DNA of 64,000 nucleotides from Clostridiales bacterium (lineage in GTDB: Bacteria; Bacillota; Clostridia; Peptostreptococcales; Anaerovoracaceae). Position numbers and translations under genes: made by a program. Within the stretch, counting starts at the first letter, position 1. Each line of letters begins with the position of its first letter. The notes beneath the pieces were generated by a model. That model made no database searches. It had not been told where the DNA came from and was given only the letters and a program-made list of their open reading frames with translations. The stretch spans positions 1 to 64,000 of the forward strand of contig WRMW01000003.1 of assembly GCA_009776955.1 (NCBI GenBank), read 5' to 3'. Of the stretch, positions 17,716 to 26,183 are shown one piece after another.

Positions 17716-19047
17716 CTAACTCATCTCGAATGTCGCCGGCATGACTGTGATTGCGATAACGGCAAGTATCTGTAGCGCCATCGGGAAGATAAGCTTGGTC
17801 TCCGCTATCCGCCCCGCCGCCTCAGCGCGTTTTTTGCGGCTGTCCCACAAGAGCTCGCTCTCTGCCCTGAGTTTGTCCGCAAGCGTGCTGCCCTTGTCTA
17901 TATTGTCGGACAATGTCGAGCTGAAACGCATCAGCTCGCGAAGCCCGCTGCGTCGTGCAAGCTCGGAAAACTCATAGGCCAAGGGCGTGCCTGCGGCGTG
18001 TACGCGTTCCTGTGCCGCCGCAAGCTCCTCGTATAGGCGCCGGCGGCCATATGACTCGCGAGTTTTTATATAGTCGTCCGTAATCCTCGCTATCGCCGAT
18101 GTGATGACCAGTCCGGCGCCGAGCAGCAGGCCCAGTTTCTGTATGAAATCAGGGAAGTCCCGTTCGATCTCGGCACGAGCTTTCTCTATGTCCCGTGCAG
18201 CCTTGCGATATCGCTGCGTCAGGTAAAAGAACATGAGCAAGACGCATCCGAACACGGCCGCCACGCCCTCCGTTCGCTCTGGCGGCATCCAGACAAACCT
18301 CACCCCGTCGGAGGTCTCTGCCGGCAGCGCCACGGCCTCGCCGTCACGGGAGCCCGAAGCCTCCTTGACAGCCTCCGCAAGGCGGGCTTTCAAAGCTGCG
18401 CCGATACCGCTTTCCGGCACGCCGGCGCCGGTCTTGACAGCTATGTGGAAAGTCTGCATCTCGCCCGCAAGACGCACATATGCCGTAAGCGTCACGGTCG
18501 TGCCTTCGCTTATCCCGACAAGATTTGTCACGCCCTCGTTGGAGATGATGCGCGCGTCGCTGCTGCGCCAGGAAAGCTCCGCGCCCGTTTCAGGATCTGC
18601 GCTTGGCAGCTTCAGGTCGTGCATAATGGCATCGAGGGAGGCGTTGCTTCCGAGGATAATCCCCGGCAGCCTTTGGCCGAGTGCGAGCAAAAGCCCTTCG
18701 GCCTCTTCCGGCGACGGCTCCCTCGGAAGTATCCGCACGGCGGCGCGCTCCCTCGCCGTATAGCCGCCGTACTCAGCATGGACTTCCGCTTCGATGGTCT
18801 TGGGCACGCCGCCCACCACTGGCCGAGCGAGGTCGAACCCATCAAGCCCGTCCCCGCCCTGATCCAAGGCGTAGGCACACATGACGACGACCGCGACGAG
18901 CAGTATAAGGAGAGCCATCTTTTGATTCTGCTTTTTCGTCTCAAGCACAAGCCGCTCGGCCTCCGCTTCGGGAAAAGCGCCCATATACAATTCACGCAGA
19001 CGTGCCGCCCTGCCGGTCAATCTGTCCTCTATCGCCCTTATGTCCAT
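17716..19047 (-). CDS. tadC: TadC-like type II/IV secretion F-domain protein with extracytoplasmic insert
   Basis: This 443-residue protein combines an N-terminal membrane helix (KMALLILLVAVVVMCAYAL), an extracytoplasmic region of about 200 residues, a second helix near VAAVFGCVLLMFFYLTQ, and a type II secretion F domain (ERDFPDFIQKLGLLLGAGL and the C-terminal helix). The inserted region contains LSWRSSDARIISNEGV and TVTLTAYV, which look like an atrophied bacterial Ig-like fold. As a TadC-type platform protein it would sit in the membrane and work with TadB and the TadA ATPase. The ATG at 19047 follows GAGGTG; an upstream in-frame opening at 19128 lies inside tadB and is rejected. Confidence 0.82.
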   Translation of the reverse strand: MDIRAIEDRLTGRAARLRELYMGAFPEAEAERLVLETKKQNQKMALLILLVAVVVMCAYALDQGGDGLDGFDLARPVVGGVPKTIEAEVHAEYGGYTARERAAVRILPREPSPEEAEGLLLALGQRLPGIILGSNASLDAIMHDLKLPSADPETGAELSWRSSDARIISNEGVTNLVGISEGTTVTLTAYVRLAGEMQTFHIAVKTGAGVPESGIGAALKARLAEAVKEASGSRDGEAVALPAETSDGVRFVWMPPERTEGVAAVFGCVLLMFFYLTQRYRKAARDIEKARAEIERDFPDFIQKLGLLLGAGLVITSAIARITDDYIKTRESYGRRRLYEELAAAQERVHAAGTPLAYEFSELARRSGLRELMRFSSTLSDNIDKGSTLADKLRAESELLWDSRKKRAEAAGRIAETKLIFPMALQILAVIAITVMPATFEMS

Positions 19048-19049
19048 AG

Positions 19050-19796
19050 TCACACCTCTATATCCATGATTTTGCCGCTCCAGAAAAAGGCTATGGCGAG
19101 CGCCCCAAGCGCGGCTGCCATCACGCACAGCCCCATTGCCGTCGTATACAGCTGCTCCAGATATGCGGGCGAGCTGAACTTCAGGTACATAAGTATAAGA
19201 AAGGGCACGGCGGTAAGCAGCTTCGCCTCGTATTTCTTCTGCGCCATCAAAGCGTCTATCTCGCGCCTTATCGTCATCTTTTCAAGGATGACCTCGGCCG
19301 TCCTGTTCACTACCGCGCAGAGATTGCCGCCTGTCGTCAAGCACGTATAGTAGACATCCGCAAAATTTCGGGCATCCTCGCTCCCGCTTCGCCGCGCGAA
19401 GTCAAACAACACCTCCCTGTCGCTTTCGCCGCCCGCCCCCATGCGGCGCAGCATCAAATCAAGCTCTATATTTATCGGGGCGGAGGCCGGATAGACCTCA
19501 AGCATATTTGTCTTTGCTTCCTCAAGAGCCTCCTTCATATGGCGTCCCGACTGGAACGACGCAGATAGCGAAAAGAGCATATCCTTGAACTGGGCGGATA
19601 GCTCTTTGCGCCGTGCGGCGGTGCGGCTTTTCAGCCACACCTTTTCAAGCGGGAACGCAAACAAGGCAAGAAGCGCCGCCGCAATGAAGCTGTCGAAGAA
19701 CAGCCAGCCGGTAAGCGCCATGCCGGCCATGCACAGCGCATAATATTTGCACCTTTCCCTGCGTTCGGGGATATACTGGCTGTAATCTACGCCCAT
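19050..19796 (-). CDS. tadB: TadB-like type II/IV secretion F-domain membrane protein
   Basis: This 248-residue protein has two N-terminal membrane helices (ALCMAGMALTGWLFFDSFIA onward), an F domain with FKDMLFSLSASFQSGRHMKEAL and ARNFADVYYTCLTTGGNL, and C-terminal helices. It matches TadB, one of the two inner-membrane platform proteins for Flp pilus assembly. Its stop is two bases before the tadC start, and its own start overlaps the tadA stop, so the genes are translated as a block. Confidence 0.87.
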   Translation of the reverse strand: MGVDYSQYIPERRERCKYYALCMAGMALTGWLFFDSFIAAALLALFAFPLEKVWLKSRTAARRKELSAQFKDMLFSLSASFQSGRHMKEALEEAKTNMLEVYPASAPINIELDLMLRRMGAGGESDREVLFDFARRSGSEDARNFADVYYTCLTTGGNLCAVVNRTAEVILEKMTIRREIDALMAQKKYEAKLLTAVPFLILMYLKFSSPAYLEQLYTTAMGLCVMAAALGALAIAFFWSGKIMDIEV

Positions 19797-21016
19797 TATG
19801 CCATGCCCCCTATCAACAATTTCTCGCGGTGCCTAAGCTCGCCCTTTTGCACAAGCCCCCGCTCGGCATCCTTTGCGAAAAGCGTGTTCAGCACTATATC
19901 CCCGTCGCGGTAATCCGCTATCTCCGCAATCTCGATCACGGCGCGTGCGCCGCCGGGCAACCGCCCAAGGTGGACCATGATGTCGATGGCTTCGGCCACC
20001 TGCCTGCGAATAGCGTCTATCGGGAAATCGGCCGCCTGCAAAAACATGGCCTCAAGCCTATAGATCATGCCGCGCGGCGAGTTGCCGTGGCCTGTCGAAA
20101 GCGAGCCCGAATGCCCCGTGTTCATCGCCTGAATCATATCAAGCACTTCTTCGCCGCGTACTTCTCCGACGATGATGCGGTTCGGCCGCATACGCAGGCT
20201 CGATTTTATAAGCTGACGCATGGTGATCTCGCCGCGCCCCTCCTGCCCGCCGCCCCTGCATTCCAGCCGCACCAGGTTCTCGATGCCCATTATCTGAAGC
20301 TCCGCCGTGTCCTCTATGGTGACCACACGCTCGCTATGCGGTATGAAATTGGACAGGGCGTTCAAGAACGTGGTCTTGCCGCTGCTCGTCCCGCCGCTGA
20401 TAAAGATGTTGTAGCCGGCCCGCACCAAAAGCGTCAGGAAGTCGGCCGCCTCCTGCGTGATGGATCCATAGCCTATCAAATCGTCCATGGTGATGGCCGT
20501 TTTCGGAAATCTTCTTATCGTGAGGGCAGGGCCGCCGAGCGCGATGTTCTTATAGACCGCGCCCACGCGCGAGCCATCCAGCAATCTGGCGTCCAGTATG
20601 GGGGAAAGCTCGTTCACCTCGCGATGAACCTTTGCGGCTATGCGCCTGACGACGTCCTCAAGCTCCTCCGTGCTTTCAAAGCACGTATCCGCCCGCCTTA
20701 GAGCCCCCTGCCGCTCGACAAAGACATCGTCCTTGCCGTTAACCATTATCTCCGTCACTTCGGGGTCGTCGGCGAGCGGTTGAAGCACTGAAAGCTCGCA
20801 CCTCATACGGCAAAAGACGGTCTCCGCCACCCCAAGCAGCTCTCCCGCAGAAAGCATACGCCGCCTTGGGTGCGACATGATCCTTTCGTCGATGAAGTCG
20901 CGGACCTCATCGTCCGAAAGCTCGCCTTCCGCACGTCGCACCGCTTCCCGCACCGCCTCGGTGACCTCATACGCAAGCAGCCTTTTCACGCTGTCGGCCT
21001 TACCGCCCATGCTCAT
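19796..21016 (-). CDS. tadA: TadA/CpaF secretion ATPase
   Basis: This protein of about 406 residues is a CpaF-type hexameric ATPase that powers Flp pilus assembly at the inner membrane face. It carries the Walker A motif (ISGGTSSGKTTFLNALSNFI), the Asp box/Walker B region (MRPNRIIVGEVRGEEVLDMI), the His box (SLSTGHGNSPRGMIYRLE) and the family's EITEIMVNGKDDVFVE-like segment (DPEVTEIMVNGKDDVFVERQ). A GTG at 21025 is in frame, but the ATG at 21016 with AGGTGA upstream is preferred. It overlaps the tadZ stop region. Confidence 0.93.
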   Translation of the reverse strand: MSMGGKADSVKRLLAYEVTEAVREAVRRAEGELSDDEVRDFIDERIMSHPRRRMLSAGELLGVAETVFCRMRCELSVLQPLADDPEVTEIMVNGKDDVFVERQGALRRADTCFESTEELEDVVRRIAAKVHREVNELSPILDARLLDGSRVGAVYKNIALGGPALTIRRFPKTAITMDDLIGYGSITQEAADFLTLLVRAGYNIFISGGTSSGKTTFLNALSNFIPHSERVVTIEDTAELQIMGIENLVRLECRGGGQEGRGEITMRQLIKSSLRMRPNRIIVGEVRGEEVLDMIQAMNTGHSGSLSTGHGNSPRGMIYRLEAMFLQAADFPIDAIRRQVAEAIDIMVHLGRLPGGARAVIEIAEIADYRDGDIVLNTLFAKDAERGLVQKGELRHREKLLIGGMA

Positions 21017-22007
21017 AGCCTTCACCTACAATACGGTCGCAAACCTCTTTGACGACCAGACCGAACGCATTCGCAAGCCCGATAGCCATGCCTCCGTCGA
21101 GCTTCCTTATATCTTCCTCGCAACGAGGGAACGCCGCCTCAAACGACGGCTCGCCCGCGCCAAAGCCTGCCTTTCTCTTGCGGTCTCCCTCATCGCCATC
21201 CGAAAGGGCTTCCAGAAAAAACGCCTCGCCTTCTTCCAACAGGCAGGCAAAGGCCGCAAGGGCGTGCAGGCGCGTCCCGAAATCAAGCACGACGCGCGTA
21301 AGGCCGAGCGCTGCCGCAAAATGCCCCAGAAATATACGCACGTCGGTCGTCGCAAGGCTCGCAAGGCTGCCCGGCCCATCGTCCGGCGCCAGTCGGTACA
21401 GGCCATATTCGTCGCAAGCTGCCGCCGCATGGAACAACCTTTCAAAATCCGCCGGCGACGCACCGTTCTTCACCAGCCTAAGATATCTGTATATCGCTTC
21501 CTCCGCCCGCATCGCCCGCACGTCCGGCGGAAACAGCCCCGGATCCTCCGAGTCCTCAAGGCTCAAGTACAATGCGCGCTCGCCGCGGTATCTCGCCAGT
21601 TCGCGCCCTATACCTATCGCCGCGGCGCTCGCCCCTATACCTCCGGCGCAGGCATACACGCAGACCAATGTCCCTGACCTCAAGGTCGGGGCGGCCGCAG
21701 GCCGCCCCTGCTGCACCGCACCCTGCTCCGTCACCCGCCCTGCCGCAAAAGCCTTCGCCTCGGCCAGCACCGCCCCTACGCCGCCATACCTTCCGCACGT
21801 CGGCACAAACGCCTTCCCGCAATTCTCACGGATGCCCTCCGCAAGCCCAAACCCCACGCACACATCGACATCACCCGCACAGTCATCGCCACATGCCGCA
21901 CGTGCCCGCACCTCAAAACCCGTATAGTCCAGAGCCACAGCCCCCATAAACGCCTTTACGTAGTGTGCGTCTCCATCCAGTATGCAAATCGAGATATTTT
22001 TCAACAT
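21000..22007 (-). CDS. tadZ: TadZ/CpaE-like pilus localisation protein
   Basis: This protein of about 335 residues has a receiver-like N-terminal domain (NISICILDGDAHYVKAFMGA), a low-complexity linker, and a MinD/ParA-like domain (LVCVYACAGGIGASAAAIGI) with a deviant Walker A. CpaE/TadZ proteins position Flp pilus machinery in the cell. The linker is encoded by a GC-rich palindrome (21688-21708) that also occurs 400 bp away, so an inserted repeat contributes the QGRPAAAPT residues. The ATG at 22007 is chosen for the match to the family start, although no ribosome binding site precedes it. An in-frame TTG at 22043 lies inside the -35 of the promoter. Confidence 0.8.
   Translation of the reverse strand: MLKNISICILDGDAHYVKAFMGAVALDYTGFEVRARAACGDDCAGDVDVCVGFGLAEGIRENCGKAFVPTCGRYGGVGAVLAEAKAFAAGRVTEQGAVQQGRPAAAPTLRSGTLVCVYACAGGIGASAAAIGIGRELARYRGERALYLSLEDSEDPGLFPPDVRAMRAEEAIYRYLRLVKNGASPADFERLFHAAAACDEYGLYRLAPDDGPGSLASLATTDVRIFLGHFAAALGLTRVVLDFGTRLHALAAFACLLEEGEAFFLEALSDGDEGDRKRKAGFGAGEPSFEAAFPRCEEDIRKLDGGMAIGLANAFGLVVKEVCDRIVGEGYEHGR
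21688..21708. repeat. GC-rich palindrome inside tadZ (REP-like copy 1)
   Basis: Arms GGGGCGGCC and GGCCGCCCC around GCA form a perfect 9-bp inverted repeat. The same core recurs at 22088-22108 downstream of the P1 peptidase gene. It stands in frame inside tadZ, between its two domains, and encodes part of the linker. Confidence 0.7.
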
Positions 22008-22013
22008 AAGGGT

Positions 22014-22043
22014 AATAATAGGGTAATTCCTATTATTTGTCAA
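22014..22043 (-). promoter_or_regulatory. tadZ promoter, apparently leaderless, with palindromic operator
   Basis: On the minus strand TTGACA (22038-22043) and TATTAT (22015-22020) are separated by exactly 17 bp. The expected transcription start falls at 22007-22008, on or next to the A of the tadZ ATG, leaving essentially no leader. A perfect 9-bp inverted repeat (AATAATAGG / CCTATTATT, 22014-22037) covers spacer and -10, and outer arms ATAAGGGT / ACCCTTAT flank it. A DNA-binding regulator is the likely reader. The whole pilus operon would depend on this promoter. Confidence 0.65.
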
Positions 22044-22081
22044 CCCTTATTTTAACATTTATTGGATTTTTTTTCGGTTAG

Positions 22082-22113
22082 GGTAGGGGGGCGGCCGCAG
22101 GCCGCCCCCTACC
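22082..22113. repeat. GC-rich palindrome (REP-like copy 2) after the P1 peptidase gene
   Basis: The same core as in tadZ (GGGGCGGCC / GGCCGCCCC around GCA) is extended here by GGTAG / CTACC with one unpaired G. It begins six bases after the stop of the P1 peptidase gene. It would form a strong hairpin but no U-rich tract follows on the minus strand, so it is not a standard terminator. Confidence 0.65.
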
Positions 22114-22118
22114 TCTCG

Positions 22119-23249
22119 TCACTTCCTTATCTTCCCGTGCCTGTCAAGCACGGCCACTACTTGATCGTGGGGCATTTCGTAGAACACGTTGGACTCCCGC
22201 CCCACCATGGTCTCCGCCGCGCACAGCGCGTTCAGTATGGCTTCCTCCACCGCTTCTGCAACGGCCTTGTATATCGGGTCCATCATATCGTCGCCCAGAA
22301 TATCTATCTTGGTCTGGGTGAATGTATAAGCGTCCTCGTTTGCCGTCGAAAATGCGAGGAATATATCGCCCGATCCGTTCTCGTACCCCGCGCCTAGCTT
22401 GCCTATGCCTATGGGCACCCTTCTGCACATCTTGGCAAGCTGCCACGGCAGCACCGGCGCGTCCGTCGCCACCACCACGATGATAGAGCCCGTCCCCGGT
22501 TTGGGCGCGAAAGTGTTCAGCACCGGGTCGCAATCCTTTATCTCGCCCGCCATGGGGATACCTATTATCTCAAAATGCTCCCTGAACCCGTGGTTTGCCT
22601 GGACTAGCACACCCACGGTGAAACCGCCCTGCTCCTGCGTGAGCGCACGTGACGCCGTGCCCGTGCCGCCCTTGAACGAATGGCATTGCATACCAGTCCC
22701 GCCACCTACATTCCCCTCCGCGACCGGGCCAGGCTTTGCCGACTCCAGGGCTTCGAGCGCATGGGCGGCGGTGACGTGAAAGCCGTTCGTGTCGTTCATA
22801 ATGCCGTCCCACGTCTCGCCCACGGTCGGATAGAAATATCCCACGCCGTCGATAGGCCGGCCCTCGACCACCATCGGATAATAATAATGATTGTCAATCA
22901 TCCACTTTGACGCCGCATCCCGTACAATCCCGACGCTGTTTGTATTTGTTATCAATATGGGTCCGTGCAGGAAACCCGAATCGTCCAGCCAGTGGGTGCC
23001 GGTCATCTCGCCGTTGCCGTTGAGATTGTGACGGCCGGCGAACACTGCGCTTCTTCGCTTGCCCCTAGGCAGTATCGCCGTAACACCCGTTCTTGCAAAA
23101 TCCGAACCCGGGCCGGTATAGTCCTCCGGCTCTCCTATTATAACAGTAGAAAATCCGACTTCCACTCCTGCGACATCCGTGATCGCGTTGTTCGGGCCCG
23201 GCGTCCCCGGCAACATCATGCCAAGCGCCCTCGCTCTATTCTTTTTCAT
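22119..23249 (-). CDS. P1-family (DmpA-like) peptidase
   Basis: This 376-residue protein belongs to peptidase family S58/P1 (DmpA, L-aminopeptidase/D-Ala-esterase), N-terminal-nucleophile hydrolases that self-cleave before a catalytic Ser. The start ITDVAGVEVGFSTVIIG, the VGGGTGMQCHSFKGGTGTAS region around the cleavage/catalytic site, and FAPKPGTGSIIVVVATDAPV are typical. The natural substrate is usually an N-terminal or beta-amino peptide and cannot be deduced. The ATG at 23249 with GGAGGGAG before it is chosen over an opening at 23285. It stands alone, with an unrelated MFS gene upstream. Confidence 0.88.
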   Translation of the reverse strand: MKKNRARALGMMLPGTPGPNNAITDVAGVEVGFSTVIIGEPEDYTGPGSDFARTGVTAILPRGKRRSAVFAGRHNLNGNGEMTGTHWLDDSGFLHGPILITNTNSVGIVRDAASKWMIDNHYYYPMVVEGRPIDGVGYFYPTVGETWDGIMNDTNGFHVTAAHALEALESAKPGPVAEGNVGGGTGMQCHSFKGGTGTASRALTQEQGGFTVGVLVQANHGFREHFEIIGIPMAGEIKDCDPVLNTFAPKPGTGSIIVVVATDAPVLPWQLAKMCRRVPIGIGKLGAGYENGSGDIFLAFSTANEDAYTFTQTKIDILGDDMMDPIYKAVAEAVEEAILNALCAAETMVGRESNVFYEMPHDQVVAVLDRHGKIRK

Positions 23250-23322
23250 TTCTACACTCTCCCTCCTATCTGCTCCGCCAACCAAGGTCGCAAAGCTATT
23301 ATGCCATTATTGTTCCACAGCC

Positions 23323-24774
23323 CTACAACAACTTCTCAAACCCTCTCGTGCTGTACGGCTCGCCCTTTCTCTTGGCCTCCAATGCGGCCATCAAAGCCGA
23401 AAACCTGTCACGTGTCAGTGGGTACCCAAATGCAAACACCGCGGCGACGATTCCGATTATGCCCGGAATCCACGTATTCACCGCCAGTATCGCCTGCCCT
23501 GCCTCTGCGCTTTGCACCGCCAAGGCGCCGTTGTACCCGCCAAACTCAAGTATCTGCCCCGTGAGCCATAGCGCGATCGCCGCCCCGAGCTTCTGCGCGA
23601 ATGACATCAATGCTGCGATGGTGCCCTCCCTGCGCTTGCCTGTGACAAATTCATCCAGCTCGCTGATATCATACATCATCGAATAATACAGCGTCCAGAA
23701 TGTGCTGTTCCCCCAGTTGAATACGAATAGGAACACGATCAGCACCCACATGAACGGGAAGTTCAGCAAAGCGAAGATAGCCAAGCCGATTCCCGACATA
23801 AGCATGGCGGTGAAATACACCCTCCGCTTGTCAAGCTTTTCCGCGCCCTTGTTGATGAACGGCAGCCAGAATATCGCCGCCAACGCCATGATGACATAGC
23901 ACAAGGACTGCTGCTCCGGGCTATACCCCAGATTGCTGTCCATCAGATAGACGAGCCCGCCGCTGACCATCGACGAAACGATTGCCCACGCAAGCACGGA
24001 CCCGACAAGGAACCTCGCGGCTTTGATTCTGAAAATCTCCGCGACATTGCCGCCAAAGCTCTTGAAGAAATTGCCCTTTAGGGCGCCCTTCTCGACATGG
24101 TATGTGTCCCTCGACACCAATTCCCTGCCCCTTGTCGCCCTCCAGCAAACCAAGAGCGTGATGGCGATAAGTACTGCAAAGATAAGCCCGACATTGCTCC
24201 ATCCCTGCGAGTCGCTGCCGCCTGCCTGCACCGTCTTGTCGACTATCAGCAGCGGCGCGGCGGAAGCAAGCATCACCGCCCCGTACATCACGACGCTCGC
24301 CCACACCCTGAGCGTGGTCCTCTCATTGAAGTCGCCGGTAAGCTCCGCTCCGAGCGCAAAGAACGGTATCACGAAAATCTTGTAGCCCGTCCAGAAAAGC
24401 ACGGCGATAATGCAGAAATACGCGAATTTTGCCCCTGGATTGCTCATATCAATATTCGTGAACAACAGGAACATACAGACACAGTATGGGACAATCGCCC
24501 CAATCATCATTGGACGCCTACGCCCATATTTCGAGGTCAGATTGTCGGAGATATGACCTACGACAGGGTCCGTCACGGCGTCCCAAGCGACAGCGATCAG
24601 TGAGATTGTGCCGGCCACCCCCGCAGGAATGCCGGCAACGTCCGTTAAGAAAAACAGAAAAAAGAAGTAGAACACGTTGAACCCGATTGAGTCCGTTGCT
24701 TGCCCGACGGCATAACCTGCCTTGATTCGGGCCGAGAGCCTTTGGCTCCCCGCTTGATCATTGATATTTAACAT
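23323..24774 (-). CDS. GPH-family sugar:cation symporter
   Basis: This 483-residue membrane protein has twelve predicted helices and fits the glycoside-pentoside-hexuronide:cation symporter family of the major facilitator superfamily. The N-terminal ARIKAGYAVGQATDSIGFNV, the AWDAVTDPVVGHISDNLTSK loop and the RRRPMMIGAI motif after it are hallmarks. It probably imports a glycoside or pentose with Na+ or H+. Its promoter (24801-24829) contains a palindrome. Nearby sugar genes give no firm substrate. Confidence 0.88.
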   Translation of the reverse strand: MLNINDQAGSQRLSARIKAGYAVGQATDSIGFNVFYFFFLFFLTDVAGIPAGVAGTISLIAVAWDAVTDPVVGHISDNLTSKYGRRRPMMIGAIVPYCVCMFLLFTNIDMSNPGAKFAYFCIIAVLFWTGYKIFVIPFFALGAELTGDFNERTTLRVWASVVMYGAVMLASAAPLLIVDKTVQAGGSDSQGWSNVGLIFAVLIAITLLVCWRATRGRELVSRDTYHVEKGALKGNFFKSFGGNVAEIFRIKAARFLVGSVLAWAIVSSMVSGGLVYLMDSNLGYSPEQQSLCYVIMALAAIFWLPFINKGAEKLDKRRVYFTAMLMSGIGLAIFALLNFPFMWVLIVFLFVFNWGNSTFWTLYYSMMYDISELDEFVTGKRREGTIAALMSFAQKLGAAIALWLTGQILEFGGYNGALAVQSAEAGQAILAVNTWIPGIIGIVAAVFAFGYPLTRDRFSALMAALEAKRKGEPYSTRGFEKLL

Positions 24775-24800
24775 TGTACTATCCTCCCTTTATTGCACCA

Positions 24801-24833
24801 ATTATACTACGCATAAGGGGACTTGACAAGTCC
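24801..24833 (-). promoter_or_regulatory. Promoter of the GPH symporter with operator-like palindrome
   Basis: On the minus strand TTGTCA (24824-24829), 17 bp, TATAAT (24801-24806). A perfect palindrome GGACTTGACAAGTCC (24819-24833) covers the -35. A dimeric regulator bound there would control the symporter and perhaps the divergent MFS gene. Confidence 0.65.
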
Positions 24834-24901
24834 AGATAAGATTTTTTCTAGCAAACTTTAGAAAATTTTTATATTTTTTAAGGTTATGTCGCTTTGTATG
24901 T

Positions 24902-24909
24902 GCTATGAT
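24902..24909 (+). promoter_or_regulatory. Extended -10 promoter of the divergent MFS gene
   Basis: TGCTATGAT at 24902-24909 is an extended -10 with no clear -35. The predicted start near 24916 leaves a leader of about 15 bases holding AAAGGGAT and the ATG at 24931. Confidence 0.4.
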
Positions 24910-24930
24910 GCGAAACAAAGGGATAGAAAG

Positions 24931-26181
24931 ATGGGCAATCAAGCAATACAAAAACGCAGCCACGCAATGGGCTGGCATATAGTGTTTATCAACGCCGTTA
25001 TGGGCTGCGGGATCGCGTCGGCCTTTCCGCAGTTCTCGATGACCATAGGAAACCTGTCGGAAGCGTCGGGACTCACGCCCGCCATCCTGATGGGCAGCGA
25101 CACGGTCAAAGCCGCCGCCATCGTTTTGGGTATGCTAGTCTCTGGGTTTGCGTACAATAAGTTTGGGGCACGGGCGGTTTTCATCTTTTCCCTGCTTACC
25201 TCCGCCATACCCCAATTTCTGATGCCATATATCGAATCCGCTTTTTCGCTTATGGCGCTCAAGACGCTCCAAGGATTGGCGGGCATCGTATTCCCTATAT
25301 TTCTGGTCATAATATTGAACGCTATCGACGATAGGCACGCAGGGCTTTCGACTGCGATCTTCAACGGCGTTTTCTACGCAGGCGGCGGCATAGGCGGGAC
25401 GATGGCGGGCTTTGTCATCGTAAAATACGACTGGGTCGCCTCATTTTATTTCCTCGGATACGTCCAACTGGCTCTGGGAATCGTCTGGCTCTTGACCGTG
25501 CGTGAAGCGAGGCCGGCGCAAAGGGCGAATACCCTGCCGACAACCAAACCCTCACCCCCTGCGAAAAAAAGCCTCTTGGCCTCCCCTGTGCTCTGGCTGC
25601 TCGCCCTATGCCTGTTCGCCACCACATGGAGCGCGCAGGCCGTGACCGTGGACTGGGTGATTTTCGGCGAATGGCTAGGCTATGACGAACTTGCCTTGGG
25701 CAAAATCCTGAACGCCGTGACCTTGGGGATAATCCTTTCCTGCATAATCTCAGGCAGGGTCTCGGACTTTTTCGCAAAGTCTGCCAAGTCGAAAAGCCTG
25801 GCGCGAATCGGCGTCTTGATGGCGGGGTACGTAATGATAATAGCCTCCGTCTGCTTTCTTACCCTCGGCAATATGCGGGACTACGACACATTTCTTATTG
25901 CGACATTCTTGTTCACGTTTTCGGCGTCATGGGGCTTTGGGACTTTCTACTCGATACTCCCTGAGATTTACGACGGCAAGACCGTGCCTGTCGTAACGGG
26001 AATAACAGGAGGTCTAGGCGATATCGGCATGCCTGTCGCGCCTCTGGCGGTGGGCGTGGTGTTCGGGCTTAAAGGCATGTGGAGCACGGGATGGGCAACC
26101 TGCGCCGCCATCGCCCTATGCTCGTTTATCGCCGGACTTACCCTTATCGCCTTGTTGAAAGACGATCGCTCTGTTCGGTGA
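24931..26181 (+). CDS. Major facilitator superfamily transporter
   Basis: This 416-residue protein has about twelve membrane helices and the MFS layout with a central cytoplasmic loop (about residues 185-205, Pro/Lys-rich). Conserved-looking loops include YNKFGARAVFIFS after helix 2 and GRVSDFFAKSAK after helix 8. The substrate class cannot be named. The ATG at 24931 is preferred over 24886 because AAAGGGAT precedes it and the upstream residues are polar and unlike the family. It ends two bases from the convergent HAD gene. Confidence 0.85.
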   Translation: MGNQAIQKRSHAMGWHIVFINAVMGCGIASAFPQFSMTIGNLSEASGLTPAILMGSDTVKAAAIVLGMLVSGFAYNKFGARAVFIFSLLTSAIPQFLMPYIESAFSLMALKTLQGLAGIVFPIFLVIILNAIDDRHAGLSTAIFNGVFYAGGGIGGTMAGFVIVKYDWVASFYFLGYVQLALGIVWLLTVREARPAQRANTLPTTKPSPPAKKSLLASPVLWLLALCLFATTWSAQAVTVDWVIFGEWLGYDELALGKILNAVTLGIILSCIISGRVSDFFAKSAKSKSLARIGVLMAGYVMIIASVCFLTLGNMRDYDTFLIATFLFTFSASWGFGTFYSILPEIYDGKTVPVVTGITGGLGDIGMPVAPLAVGVVFGLKGMWSTGWATCAAIALCSFIAGLTLIALLKDDRSVR

Positions 26182-26183
26182 TT

